51,834 bases of DNA, taken from a virus. Location: the IMG/VR virus record IMGVR_UViG_3300035130_000145, positions 1-51,834 of that record; one strand, 5' to 3'. Positions 1-7,173 of this stretch are shown here, piece by piece (within the stretch, counting starts at the first letter, position 1; each line of letters opens with the position of its first letter). The position numbers were made by a program, and so were the translations under genes. The notes under the pieces are model-generated. The model was not told the DNA's origin and searched no databases. It saw only the letters and a list, made by a program, of their open reading frames with translations.

Positions 1-16
1 GTACGCATATAAACAC
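1..16. repeat. terminal redundancy, copy 1 (circular closure)
   Basis: The 16 bases GTACGCATATAAACAC that open the window are repeated exactly as its last 16 bases (51819-51834). This is what a circular contig cut open with a short overlap looks like. The genome is therefore probably circular or circularly permuted, and genes near the two ends are neighbours. Confidence 0.9.
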
Positions 17-317
17 GGCAGGGGGGTACCCCGGGTGTCACAGGACCCGCTCGACTTCTACCAACGAGTGGGTAACATTTCAAGGCCACAAGAAGTGAGT
101 TTGAAACAGGAATAGGGTTCGGTGTTATCCTCTTTTTCTGGTCCACTCCTTTGTACGTTTTCTTTTTCATTATCGACGTTCGATCCTTCCTGTTGCGCAG
201 GTCGCCCACCCTCAGCGCCCCACAGTGTATATGAGGTTCTCGGGTTCGACAAGAATTCCCAGGTCGGTATCGGTGTCGGTGCATCTCGGATGGAAATACC
301 ACGCGCTCTCAGAAGTG
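1..317. other. gene-poor stretch at the contig junction; cos-like candidate
   Basis: Together with 51643-51834 this forms roughly 500 bases with no convincing gene, lying upstream of the small terminase on the circle. It holds a 10-bp palindrome GGGGTACCCC (23-32), a 5-bp stem CGGGT/ACCCG (32-36 with 45-49) and a CTCG/CGAG inverted pair just after. In lambda-type phages with a GpA-family terminase, cosN followed by cosB lies just upstream of the small terminase, so this is the natural place for cos. A minus-strand open frame at 58-252 has a TTG start and no good ribosome site and is not called. Confidence 0.35.
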
Positions 318-506
318 CTACATGCTGGCGGAAATGCCATATTCCGGCCTGGGTGGCGGCATCATCAGCACCTCTACAGGAACACCAAGCTCGGCGGCCA
401 CAACCTCACACAGCGCCCTCGAGAATCGCTCAAAACCAGAGTCTCCCGTGGGCTTCATGTTCTCCAGGAATATCTTCCGCTTCTTCTTTCTTAGTCGCTT
501 TCGCAT
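318..506 (-). CDS. small basic hypothetical protein (62 aa)
   Basis: Last gene of the minus-strand left arm. The ATG at 506 follows the TAG of the upstream gene (511) by a few bases, which suggests translational coupling. The N-terminus is very basic (residues 1-12 mostly R and K). The remainder is a likely amphipathic helix and ends in a Pro-rich tail (MMPPPRPEYG). No family is recognised. Confidence 0.5.
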   Translation of the reverse strand: MRKRLRKKKRKIFLENMKPTGDSGFERFSRALCEVVAAELGVPVEVLMMPPPRPEYGISASM

Positions 507-510
507 TCGC

Positions 511-801
511 CTACCAAATCTCCCAGCTATCCGGATCCGCAATCCTCTGCAGGGCTGCGGTGGCCTCCTCGCTCAATGGCTCGTCAATCCACGGGTCATA
601 GTCACCATCTTCATCAATGAGCCAATCAGCATACTCGATGGACAGCAGTAATGGACACTGACGAGTCAGCAGCAACGTAGAAAAGCCAACCGAACAGCCC
701 TTTAGGCTTGGTGGCGTCAGTCGTTTCATCGGTGGGGCCGGTGGGGGCGAAGGTCGTTTCGATATGCTTGGAGGTGGAGGGTTGGGTTGCTTTTTGCTCA
801 T
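511..801 (-). CDS. proline-rich hypothetical protein (96 aa)
   Basis: Starts at ATG 801 behind a GAGAAAGGC ribosome site of the type used repeatedly in this genome. Residues 6-33 are rich in Pro, Ser and Lys, as in a disordered tether. The C-terminal half is acidic and Trp-containing (DEDGDYDPWIDEPLSEEA). It precedes the 62-aa basic gene with almost no gap. No homologue is recognised. The contrasting basic and acidic proteins might pair, but that is a guess. Confidence 0.5.
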   Translation of the reverse strand: MSKKQPNPPPPSISKRPSPPPAPPMKRLTPPSLKGCSVGFSTLLLTRQCPLLLSIEYADWLIDEDGDYDPWIDEPLSEEATAALQRIADPDSWEIW

Positions 802-819
802 GGTTTGCCTTTCTCATCA

Positions 820-1041
820 TCAGAGTGTAGAGCAACTCTCCATCCCTCTCAAGTGCTGGTGATACGGGCAATGCGGGCATCCCGGCCTGAGGGCGCCGTC
901 CTCGATAAGGAACCCAATCACAGCTCTATCGGCCGACGTTGAGTCCGTATACGACCCCTTGAGTCGCGCCGTTACCACGTCGATAACTCGGTAAATAGAC
1001 TCGATTTCGACAATTATGTACCTTTTTGTCCTGTTGTGCAT
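820..1041 (-). CDS. hypothetical protein (73 aa)
   Basis: The ATG at 1041 gives a compact protein with a central beta/alpha-looking segment (RYIIVEIESIYRVIDVVTAR) and a C-terminal CPHC pair near residues 58-61 that could bind a metal. A longer frame to 1137 exists but its extra N-terminus is low complexity. It lies 58 bases after the Cys-rich lipoprotein gene on the same strand. Function unknown. Confidence 0.45.
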   Translation of the reverse strand: MHNRTKRYIIVEIESIYRVIDVVTARLKGSYTDSTSADRAVIGFLIEDGALRPGCPHCPYHQHLRGMESCSTL

Positions 1042-1099
1042 GTTTTCATTTTCTTTCTCTGCCTTTCTGGTTTGGAGTGTAGAGTCATCATCTTCCCCT

Positions 1100-1717
1100 T
1101 TATTCAGCATCCACTCCAGGCCCGCAGCATCCTCCATATCTTATGAATATGGTGCCTATACTTGACTCGCTCTCATACCCGCATAGATAGTCCCACCTGG
1201 TTGAGCCCCCCTTTGCTCGGCATTGATCTGCTATTTTAGACCCATCGTCGCCATCTATGCACTCAAAACGTGAATCATCTGTGGGACAAAGCGACAACAT
1301 TTGACAGCAACCGCTATGCTCACAGTCCGGCGATATGAAAGTCTCTCCGCCATAGTAAACGCAATCCTGATACCAGAATCCGCTCAGTGTTCCACTGCCA
1401 TCATTACAATACCGCCCATCCGCCTCGTTGCACGAATCCCCATCCGTAGGAACGTCCGCATCCGTGTCGGTATCTGTATCTGTGTCCGTATCAGAATCGG
1501 TGTCACTATCGGTATCGGTATCGGTGTCTGAGTCAGTATCCGCGTCCGTGTCGCTGTCTGTATCGGCATCTGTATCCGCATCTGATTCCGGCCCTGTATC
1601 AGACTCAGAATCGATGACCGCGATTGCCCCGTCGAGCTCTTCTTCTGACTTATTCGGATCGGTATCACACCCCATAACCGCCCAAAAAATCACCAAAATC
1701 CATGTTTTTACTTTCAT
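1100..1717 (-). CDS. Asp-Thr/Asp-Ser repeat lipoprotein with Cys-rich domain
   Basis: A 205-aa predicted surface lipoprotein. The ATG at 1717 follows an AAAAAGGCAAG ribosome site. Residues 1-17 form a lipoprotein signal ending at the lipobox cysteine (AVMGC). Residues 47-90 are an almost pure D-T/D-S dipeptide tract that acts as an extended acidic linker. The C-terminal ~110 residues hold about 12 cysteines and probably form a disulfide-rich extracellular domain. Such linkers are common in Deltaproteobacteria/Myxococcota lipoproteins, which hints at the host. In a temperate phage this is a likely lysogenic-conversion or superinfection-exclusion gene (inference). A longer frame to 1879 lacks a signal peptide at its start and is rejected. 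Confidence 0.75.
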   Translation of the reverse strand: MKVKTWILVIFWAVMGCDTDPNKSEEELDGAIAVIDSESDTGPESDADTDADTDSDTDADTDSDTDTDTDSDTDSDTDTDTDTDTDADVPTDGDSCNEADGRYCNDGSGTLSGFWYQDCVYYGGETFISPDCEHSGCCQMLSLCPTDDSRFECIDGDDGSKIADQCRAKGGSTRWDYLCGYESESSIGTIFIRYGGCCGPGVDAE

Positions 1718-1793
1718 TTTCTTGCCTTTTTCTTTCCTCACCCGTGTTAAAATCGACGTGGAGGTGAAGCTTTTGTTCAAAATTGTACTGGAT

Positions 1794-2519
1794 ATGCGAC
1801 CAATTGAACAGCTCGAAAATGACCTCGACCGATTCGGGAAGCACGCCCTTCCATACGCGATCAAAGACACGCTGAACACTGCGGCCTATAAAACCGCCGA
1901 TCTCGCAAAACGCAATATTTCCAGAAAGTTCACTGAAAGGAACACTTTCACAAGGCGCTCCGTCCGATTCAAAAAGACCTTTGCCCGTCGTATCGACCAG
2001 ATGGAATCCGTCGTGGGCTCCACCCAGGAATACATGGCCAAACAGGAGGAAGGGTTCACCCAGCAGAAGACGGGCAAGCACGGTGTCACCATCCCCACCA
2101 GCGCGGCCGCGGGACAAGGGCAAGCCCGAAAGCGCACCCGTAAGCTCCAGCGCCGTAACTGGCTGAACATGGTCAAGCCCCCATCGACCCGGGTGCGCGG
2201 CAGGGGGCGGACAGTCGTTGCCGTCAGAGACGCCGTAGCAAGCGGCCAGCGGGTTGTATTCGTCACCAAGCGTAACGACCCATGGGGACGACCCACTGGA
2301 TTCTACCGCGTTCTCGGTGGACGTAAAAAAGGCTCCGGATGGCCGAAGGGGGCCAAACTCCAGATGATCTACTCTGCCGAGCGCCCCACTGTGCGGACCT
2401 CGCCTCATCGCTGGCTCGAACCGGCCGTGGCGGTCATCGTTAAAAAGCTCGACACGATCTATCGAGATGCCGTGATTCGGCAGATCAAAATCAATCGCTC
2501 GTTCCGGGATAGGGGCTGA
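1794..2519 (+). CDS. minor tail / tail-completion protein (gp10 or Z-like), inverted
   Basis: A 241-aa protein encoded against its minus-strand neighbours. It begins MRPIEQLENDLDRFGKHALP and contains the pattern typical of phage minor tail proteins of the HK97-gp10/lambda-Z sort: a K/R-rich region with FTERNTFTRRSVRF, the VGSTQEYMAKQEEG motif near residues 70-90, and a C-terminal helix after RWLEPAVAVI. No clear Shine-Dalgarno precedes ATG 1794. GTG starts at 1759 or 1765 would add VEVKLLFKIVLD and may be the true start. Its place outside the tail cluster and its reversed orientation are odd. Family assignment rests on pattern memory, not on a search. Confidence 0.65.
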   Translation: MRPIEQLENDLDRFGKHALPYAIKDTLNTAAYKTADLAKRNISRKFTERNTFTRRSVRFKKTFARRIDQMESVVGSTQEYMAKQEEGFTQQKTGKHGVTIPTSAAAGQGQARKRTRKLQRRNWLNMVKPPSTRVRGRGRTVVAVRDAVASGQRVVFVTKRNDPWGRPTGFYRVLGGRKKGSGWPKGAKLQMIYSAERPTVRTSPHRWLEPAVAVIVKKLDTIYRDAVIRQIKINRSFRDRG

Positions 2520-2565
2520 TGTCGCTACGGTACCGGGACGACATTTAGGTATCGCCCTGAGATCC

Positions 2566-2726
2566 GGACGACGTCGGCGCCGAGCGACACACGAGGACCT
2601 TGGCGACACCGCCATCACCGGGCGACACTCCCGCAAGCTGCTCTGGACGACGTCTGCTGAGGGGCCCCAACGACACTGTCGTCTCCGGCCGACGACGACG
2701 CAAACTCCCTCCAGGACGCCGACACA
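2566..2726. repeat. degenerate GCGACAC / GGACGAC iteron-like repeats
   Basis: The 7-mer GCGACAC occurs at 2584, 2603 and 2622, exactly 19 bp apart. It is flanked by related GGACGAC (2535, 2566, 2645), ACGACAC (2670) and CCGACAC (2719) copies. The array overlaps the 3' end of the methyltransferase gene, where the protein becomes low-complexity, and runs on into the gap after it. It may be a protein-binding array such as origin iterons or operators. Confidence 0.55.
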
Positions 2727-3304
2727 ATCCCAGTGCCGGGAAACAGATCATCAAAGCTGTCGCCCGGCGCCGCTGCAAGCGCCTGGAATAGAAACGCACA
2801 GAATGCAATCGGCTTTCGCCCCATAAGCCTCCCTCCAAACCTGGCCGGTTGAGCTGAGATCCAGTCGCGGACGCCGGCGTGAACGACACGAGCCTGTTTC
2901 ACAATCAGTGGCTCCCATGTCGAGTGTAGACCTCGAGTCCTCGGTGACGCTCCGATAGGCTTCACCCAAGCGCACACCCTGACTTCCGATGGACATAGGG
3001 GGAGGATGTCGCGCAAGGCCTTCGACGACGTTGACAACGCCCACCCATCGTATGTCGCCAGCTGCTCAAGCAGACGCTCATGATCTACCTCTCCCTGGTA
3101 GGTGTCTTCATGCTGGTAGTACTTTTTCGCCATCCCGGGGTAGGGTGGGTCGGCGTAGGCCAGTCGCTTCGATTCCCTGGCCGTCGCCTCGATGTGCGAC
3201 AGACGCCGAAACCGATAGGCGGCTTGCCTGCACCGTTTGGAACAATAGGTTTGGTGCTTCTCGACGGGCACCACCCCGCACCATTTGCAGATCTGCTGAA
3301 TCAT
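2615..3304 (-). CDS. beta-class DNA methyltransferase with N-terminal zinc knuckle
   Basis: A 229-aa predicted amino-methyltransferase. The ATG at 3304 overlaps the upstream stop (ATGA). An N-terminal Cys cluster (CKWC near residue 7, CSKRC near 21) precedes the DPPY motif at about 52-55 (ADPPYPG). The SAM-binding FxGxG-type motif (DLFPGTG, about 186-192) comes last, the beta-class order. The target base is N6-adenine or N4-cytosine; the sequence does not say which. The last ~30 residues are low complexity and coincide with the GCGACAC repeat array. No restriction enzyme is nearby, so it probably protects phage DNA. Confidence 0.75.
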   Translation of the reverse strand: MIQQICKWCGVVPVEKHQTYCSKRCRQAAYRFRRLSHIEATARESKRLAYADPPYPGMAKKYYQHEDTYQGEVDHERLLEQLATYDGWALSTSSKALRDILPLCPSEVRVCAWVKPIGASPRTRGLHSTWEPLIVKQARVVHAGVRDWISAQPARFGGRLMGRKPIAFCAFLFQALAAAPGDSFDDLFPGTGIVSASWREFASSSAGDDSVVGAPQQTSSRAACGSVAR

Positions 3305-3552
3305 TGATTGGTGCCTCGACCGGTCGTTTTGAAATCGATGACTTCCCACAATTCATCGAATTGCTTCAGGGTAACAGGGAGAAGATAGTCAATAACATTG
3401 ACAATCGGGATGCCGCGATCAAAGCCGGTGACGATCCCATCCATGCCAAATTGGATGTCTGCTATCTTTTTCCCTCTCCCGTCGATAATCAATCTGACCG
3501 GAAAGCTACTTTTCGCCCGAACGTGCATGCCGAGCTCAATTTTCGTCGTCAT
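3301..3552 (-). CDS. hypothetical protein (83 aa)
   Basis: The ATG at 3552 is preceded by GGAGG, and the gene overlaps the upstream gene's end by 17 bases. The predicted fold is mostly beta strands with a hydrophobic middle (IPIVNVIDYLLPV). A GMDGIVTGFDRG segment looks like the small SH3/KOW-like 'conversion' folds seen in phage proteins. The stop overlaps the methyltransferase start. Function unknown. Confidence 0.6.
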   Translation of the reverse strand: MTTKIELGMHVRAKSSFPVRLIIDGRGKKIADIQFGMDGIVTGFDRGIPIVNVIDYLLPVTLKQFDELWEVIDFKTTGRGTNQ

Positions 3553-3721
3553 CGTAGAAATCCTCCGTATTGCCGTGTATCGGTGAAAAGCCATCACAAG
3601 ACCGATCTTGATGAATACGGTCTGCGTAGTGCTCACTCTCTGGGTTCTCGCAATCTCCCTCATTGCCTGAGCCGCCATAGAAGAAGTAGGAGCATTCCCA
3701 GCAAGACTTTTTTCTCTTCAT
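3536..3721 (-). CDS. Cys-rich small protein, probable zinc binder (61 aa)
   Basis: Starts MKRKKSCWECSYFF at ATG 3721 behind AAGGGAG. It has CxxC near residues 7-10 and two more cysteines (GDC, RSC) that could complete one zinc site, then a very acidic tail (EDFYDDDEN). Many phages carry such short proteins of unknown role. It overlaps the next gene by 17 bases, typical of this operon. Confidence 0.6.
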   Translation of the reverse strand: MKRKKSCWECSYFFYGGSGNEGDCENPESEHYADRIHQDRSCDGFSPIHGNTEDFYDDDEN

Positions 3722-3776
3722 GATGTCTCCCTTGAAAAACACCAGGAGGGGTCATCCCCTCCCAGCGCAGTCAAAC

Positions 3777-4130
3777 CTACAGAGCCGAAGCCCTCTCCGC
3801 ACGGTCCAACTGTCCGACCCAGTCCCGAACACATTTCAGAATCCCCTGGACATCCGCCGCTTTCATGACGCAGTCAACCGGCAGAAGCCCGGTCATCAAT
3901 GTGATGTCACAGTACGTCTTAAATTCCACTCCATCCGGCATCCGACTCGTAATATGCTCTTTCACGATCTCGCGCACGAAGCTCGCGCACTGCTCGTTGT
4001 TGAAGCAGCCGACCTCCACCAGATGGGCCTCCACCGCGTCACACTTCGGCGCCGCAAGATCGGGGGTGATCCTCGCGCCGCTGCATCCCAGAAATACAAA
4101 CATCAGTCCAATTATAAATAGCACTTTCAT
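3777..4130 (-). CDS. small lipoprotein (117 aa)
   Basis: A signal peptide (MKVLFIIGLMFVFLGC) ends at a lipobox cysteine at residue 16, and a helical domain with six more cysteines follows. The ribosome site GGAGGAAGC precedes the ATG, which overlaps the upstream stop (ATGA). Possible roles are an outer-membrane spanin component or a superinfection-exclusion lipoprotein. Its length exceeds most o-spanins, and the endolysin lies 3.8 kb away, so the role stays open. Confidence 0.65.
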   Translation of the reverse strand: MKVLFIIGLMFVFLGCSGARITPDLAAPKCDAVEAHLVEVGCFNNEQCASFVREIVKEHITSRMPDGVEFKTYCDITLMTGLLPVDCVMKAADVQGILKCVRDWVGQLDRAERASAL

Positions 4131-4339
4131 GCTTCCTCCTTGCCCCGTTGGGGCGGTTGATTAGTTTCTGAAAACATTAACTTAAAATTCAATTCCAATT
4201 GCCCATAAATCACAACGCCCCATTCGTAAGCCTGGCACTTGTTTTTTTTCGCATGCGCGATCGCTTCCATGGCGGTTTCAAAACATTTTATCCGACCGTT
4301 AAGAATTTTTAGTCGTGGGTTTATTGTTGAGTATTTCAC
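4127..4339 (-). CDS. hypothetical protein (70 aa)
   Basis: Read from GTG 4339, which overlaps the methyltransferase stop as GTGA and has AAGGAG ten bases upstream. An ATG-initiated version to 4384 would run into the methyltransferase. Residues 12-35 contain an amphipathic helix (FETAMEAIAHAKKNKC), and the rest is strand-like. No family recognised. Confidence 0.55.
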   Translation of the reverse strand: MKYSTINPRLKILNGRIKCFETAMEAIAHAKKNKCQAYEWGVVIYGQLELNFKLMFSETNQPPQRGKEEA

Positions 4340-4980
4340 ATCGCAAGCACTCCTTGCGCAAGACGCTGCATAGCTGACCGACAATGCGCCTCTTCTATTT
4401 CAATACCAACAGCTCGATACCCAAGCGCCTTTGCCGCAACCAGTGTTGTCCCAGATCCAGCGAACGGATCCAGGATTACACCGCGATGGCAACAGGATAT
4501 TAAGTCCATCATTAGAGACACGGGCTTTTCCATTGGATGCCATCTTGATTTTCTTCGTCCTACGCAGCCCGCTACAGCCAGATGTCGCAACACGGAGCCT
4601 CTTCGCCTTCCAAAGAAACCTCTTCCGATTACATATATCTCCTCATGGTTTGGCTTCCATGGCAACGAAAGATCCCCCATGCCAACATGTTCACCTTTCT
4701 CCCATATAAGTAAGTGTCGAGTATTTATCGGGCGAGCAATTTTCCATGTTCCAAACACAAGAGCAGGGCGTTCACCCCATGCGTCAAGCAGTGTGTCACG
4801 GGCAACGGTATCCAGATCGCCTTTTATTGAGCAGTCGCCTAACCGTCCTTTCATTCCACTGCTAAACCCTATCCCATATGGCGGGTCGGTAACCAGTACG
4901 TCAGCGCATATCGAGTCAAACACATCCCGGAAATCGCAATTAAAAATTGTAATCCCTGATTCCTCGTAATAGGGTTTCAC
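4336..4980 (-). CDS. beta-class DNA methyltransferase (adenine-N6 or cytosine-N4)
   Basis: A 214-aa SAM-dependent DNA methyltransferase. DPPYGIGF sits at about 32-39 and the DPFAGSGTT SAM motif at about 171-179, giving the DPPY-first order of the beta class. The HPMEKPVSL segment before motif I is also typical. The start is GTG 4980, overlapping the upstream TGA (GTGA) and following GGAGATAGAG. No cognate nuclease is present. It is the second of three methyltransferases in 3.3 kb and is likely anti-restriction or regulatory. Confidence 0.85.
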   Translation of the reverse strand: MKPYYEESGITIFNCDFRDVFDSICADVLVTDPPYGIGFSSGMKGRLGDCSIKGDLDTVARDTLLDAWGERPALVFGTWKIARPINTRHLLIWEKGEHVGMGDLSLPWKPNHEEIYVIGRGFFGRRRGSVLRHLAVAGCVGRRKSRWHPMEKPVSLMMDLISCCHRGVILDPFAGSGTTLVAAKALGYRAVGIEIEEAHCRSAMQRLAQGVLAM

Positions 4981-5162
4981 TCCTCTATCTCCTCTCCGTG
5001 CGCATTCCAGCACGCTTTAACATTGCCGACATACCAATGACAGCATGATGCATCCGTATTGAACGGTCTGATTTCGCATCCTGCAAAGTCTTTGAGAGTG
5101 CAACGGCAACTGTGCCAACTGTACCAAGCGCATGCGCCGCAGAATTTACAGACACATCCCAT
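4977..5162 (-). CDS. Cys-rich zinc-knuckle protein (61 aa)
   Basis: Begins MGCVCKFCGACAWYSWHSCRC, with nine cysteines in the first 41 residues and a His, suggesting one or two zinc sites. The start lies inside the last codons of the C5 methyltransferase gene with GGAGG ten bases upstream. The stop overlaps the next methyltransferase start. A competing frame at 4985-5179 lacks these features. Being wedged between two methyltransferases, it may assist one of them (guess). Confidence 0.6.
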   Translation of the reverse strand: MGCVCKFCGACAWYSWHSCRCTLKDFAGCEIRPFNTDASCCHWYVGNVKACWNAHGEEIEE

Positions 5163-5868
5163 CGCTCAAAACCTCCCATGCGAGCACAACCACTCGTGGA
5201 ACTTGCCCATTTCCAATGGCTTTAAGTCGGTCCATGACATGGGCCACCCCATGGCGGCCTCGTTTTGCTCTGGAGATGGACTCCAACCATTCTCTTCGTA
5301 GCAGGTAACTCCGTTTCGATAGCGTCTCGAGCTCTTCGAAAACCCGAACCCTCTTTTTCCCATTGAAGCCGTTGGCGTTGGCCACAATGAACATTCGTCG
5401 TCGCATGTGTGGCGCACCCATTGAGCACGCCGAAAACACACCCCATCTTGCATCAAACCCCATTGAGGCCAGGTCTCCGAGAACTCGTCCGAGTCCGCGA
5501 GTAGTGAGCATTGGGGAGTTCTCCACAAGGACGTATCGGGGTTGTACTTCGCGAACCACCCGAGCCATCTCGAACCAGAGCGAAGATTTCGACCCTTCGA
5601 TCCCGTCTCCTCGGCCGGCTGCACTGATGTCTTGGCACGGGAACCCGCCTGTGACGACATCGACGTGTCCGCGCCACGGCCTGCCTTCGAATGTTTTGAT
5701 ATCGTCCCAAATAGGAAATGGTTCGAGGCATCCATCTCTTTGCCTCGAAAGTAGTACTTCCCTGCAGTAGGGATCAATCTCGACAGCGCAGACGGTACGC
5801 CATCCGAGCAGGATGGATCCCAAGATGCCACCTCCCCCGCCTGCAAATAATGCCAGCTCATTCAGCAC
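5146..5868 (-). CDS. DNA (cytosine-5) methyltransferase
   Basis: A 240-aa C5 methyltransferase that methylates cytosine within a short, unknown DNA target. Motif I is LALFAGGGGG (about 5-14). The catalytic Pro-Cys lies in GGFPCQDIS (Cys about 78). The ENS motif is near 115 and motif X-like AIGNGQVP is near the C-terminus. It is shorter than typical bacterial enzymes, with a reduced target-recognition region between residues ~150 and 200. The chosen start is GTG 5868 with GAGGG upstream, overlapping the previous stop; a TTG at 5898 is less likely. All core motifs look intact. Confidence 0.85.
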   Translation of the reverse strand: MLNELALFAGGGGGILGSILLGWRTVCAVEIDPYCREVLLSRQRDGCLEPFPIWDDIKTFEGRPWRGHVDVVTGGFPCQDISAAGRGDGIEGSKSSLWFEMARVVREVQPRYVLVENSPMLTTRGLGRVLGDLASMGFDARWGVFSACSMGAPHMRRRMFIVANANGFNGKKRVRVFEELETLSKRSYLLRREWLESISRAKRGRHGVAHVMDRLKAIGNGQVPRVVVLAWEVLSDGMCL

Positions 5869-6133
5869 CTTTTGACCCTCGCTGTATGATTGTTTCAATC
5901 GCCAGAATCAGCCTGGCCACCGCGTGCGCCCAGTGGGGCTCACCGGTATCCTCATCGCTTCCATGTTGCGCCAGATGAGCGAGTGCATGTTTGATGTGTT
6001 CTTGCGCGCTGGCTTCGTCTTCGGCGTGCTTCTCGTCTCCATGGATCAGTAATTGCAAGACACCTGTGCAGGCCCTCCAGTCGTGTTCCAGGTAGTAATA
6101 AATCCTCCCCCACTGGTGATTGGTGATAATCAT
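5858..6133 (-). CDS. small helical protein, possibly dATP/dGTP diphosphohydrolase N-domain-like
   Basis: A 91-aa protein from ATG 6133 (ATGA overlap with the HTH gene). It has a His/Glu-rich helical core, EHIKHALAHLAQHG followed by DTGEPHWAHAVARLIL. This resembles the short N-terminal domain annotated DUF5664/dGTP_diPhyd_N in phages, which usually shows a GxPHLAHALxxLL pattern. The match is by eye only. It could be a small nucleotide hydrolase or an orphan helical domain. Confidence 0.55.
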   Translation of the reverse strand: MIITNHQWGRIYYYLEHDWRACTGVLQLLIHGDEKHAEDEASAQEHIKHALAHLAQHGSDEDTGEPHWAHAVARLILAIETIIQRGSKGAE

Positions 6134-6582
6134 TGGAACGAGCCCCCCTGCTTCACACTCCCCCATCCCATGGCGTACTCAATCGTCGGCTGATCGTCCG
6201 CTTCGTCATACCCAAGGAAGCACTTCAGGCAGAGCTTCTGCCCTTTCCATTTCTCGAGCTTCCCCCTCGCTCCGCACTCGTCGCATCGGCCGTACCCGGT
6301 TCTTCGGTATTCATGGATGTAGCCCTCGACTATCGCGCGCTTTATTCCGAACTCTTTGGCAATCTCCATCGGTGTCGCACCGAGATCGGCAAGTCTTCCA
6401 GCAGCGATTACATTGTCCCTGTGGTTTGTCTTCTGGGAGTACCCGCTGTTGTGCAGGTAAACGTTCACCGTGCTCTTGGCGATGCCGAGTATCTCCATGA
6501 TCTCTTCGCGGCTCTTGCCCTGTCGGAACAGCCTTATCGTTTCTTTCATGCGATAGTGCTTCATTTCTTTTGAACCACTCAT
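6130..6582 (-). CDS. DNA-binding protein with two HTH segments and a zinc ribbon
   Basis: A 150-aa protein. Residues ~12-47 form a resolvase/LuxR-like HTH (RLFRQGKSREEIMEILGIAK). A second HTH-like segment (LADLGATPMEIAKEFGIKRA) is near 62-85. CDEC and CLKC pairs (about 99-120) form a probable zinc ribbon. The start overlaps the upstream stop as TAATG. It is one of the few regulator candidates in a genome with no evident CI repressor, and may control the lysis/methylation arm (inference). Confidence 0.65.
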   Translation of the reverse strand: MSGSKEMKHYRMKETIRLFRQGKSREEIMEILGIAKSTVNVYLHNSGYSQKTNHRDNVIAAGRLADLGATPMEIAKEFGIKRAIVEGYIHEYRRTGYGRCDECGARGKLEKWKGQKLCLKCFLGYDEADDQPTIEYAMGWGSVKQGGSFQ

Positions 6583-6977
6583 TATGGTTTACTCCTCTGG
6601 CATTTGTTGATATTCCAGTATTCCACCGCTTCATCTGGCGTCGGAAATGCAGGTGAGCACAATCCACAGGAACCACATTTAATGAAGTACTCCTTTTTGC
6701 CGGGCACCTTGTATGGCCTGGATGATCCATCACAGTATTTGCAGTGTTCTGCTCGCTTTGATACATCTGGGACATCTTCTTCTATCAATTGGCCAAGCAT
6801 CTCATATAGTGTTTCTTTGTTGTCGAAGATGAATGAAATTGGGGAATCCTTCCACGATCCACGCTTCGACATCAGCAATTCCATGTCACGCCAAATGACA
6901 TTGGAAATTTTTTCATCGCCGTGACCACATCCATCAATCGAACTAACCCATACTTCTTTTCTTTTCGCTGTTGCCAT
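6582..6977 (-). CDS. restriction-alleviation (Lar)-like zinc-ribbon protein
   Basis: A 131-aa protein from ATG 6977 behind AAAGGCAGGAAG. Its C-terminal ~50 residues match the Lar pattern: CKYC, then KCGSCG, then DEAVEYWN. Lar proteins modulate type I restriction-modification in favour of unmodified phage DNA. The N-terminal half is an unrecognised domain (VWVSSIDGCGHG, RDMELLMSKRG). Its neighbourhood of three methyltransferases supports an anti-restriction role. Plain Lar proteins are shorter, so this may be a fusion. Confidence 0.6.
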   Translation of the reverse strand: MATAKRKEVWVSSIDGCGHGDEKISNVIWRDMELLMSKRGSWKDSPISFIFDNKETLYEMLGQLIEEDVPDVSKRAEHCKYCDGSSRPYKVPGKKEYFIKCGSCGLCSPAFPTPDEAVEYWNINKCQRSKP

Positions 6978-7170
6978 CTTCCTGCCTTTCAAAGTCATAC
7001 CCATCAATTTCTTTGACTATCTCCCACACCTCTCGCTTGGTCACATTTGGCCACCGCAGCTTGCAATCATCGTGAATCCATTGGAGTAAAAATCTCAGCT
7101 CGTGGCGATTGCGCGGTTTCCCAGTGCGGGATTCTTGGAGCTTGATGAGATGTTGAATAAACTCGTTCAC
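6943..7170 (-). CDS. hypothetical protein (75 aa)
   Basis: Mostly helical and basic. The N-terminal helix MNEFIQHLIKLQES is followed by an Arg/His-rich segment. It overlaps the start of the Lar-like gene by 35 bases and follows the upstream gene by 3 bases. No family recognised. Confidence 0.5.
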   Translation of the reverse strand: MNEFIQHLIKLQESRTGKPRNRHELRFLLQWIHDDCKLRWPNVTKREVWEIVKEIDGYDFERQEDGNSEKKRSMG

Positions 7171-7173
7171 AGA

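Noticed and set aside
58-252. 64-aa minus-strand frame near the contig start
   Set aside because: TTG start, no ribosome site, low-complexity charged product. Left as non-coding.
1428-1793. Plus-strand extension of the tail-type gene with (S-V)n repeats
   Set aside because: It is the antisense reading of the lipoprotein's Asp-Thr/Ser repeat, not a real N-terminus.
1665-2636. 323-aa minus-strand open frame
   Set aside because: Antisense shadow of the plus-strand tail-type protein, whose motifs are convincing. Its own translation is low-complexity and lacks a domain.
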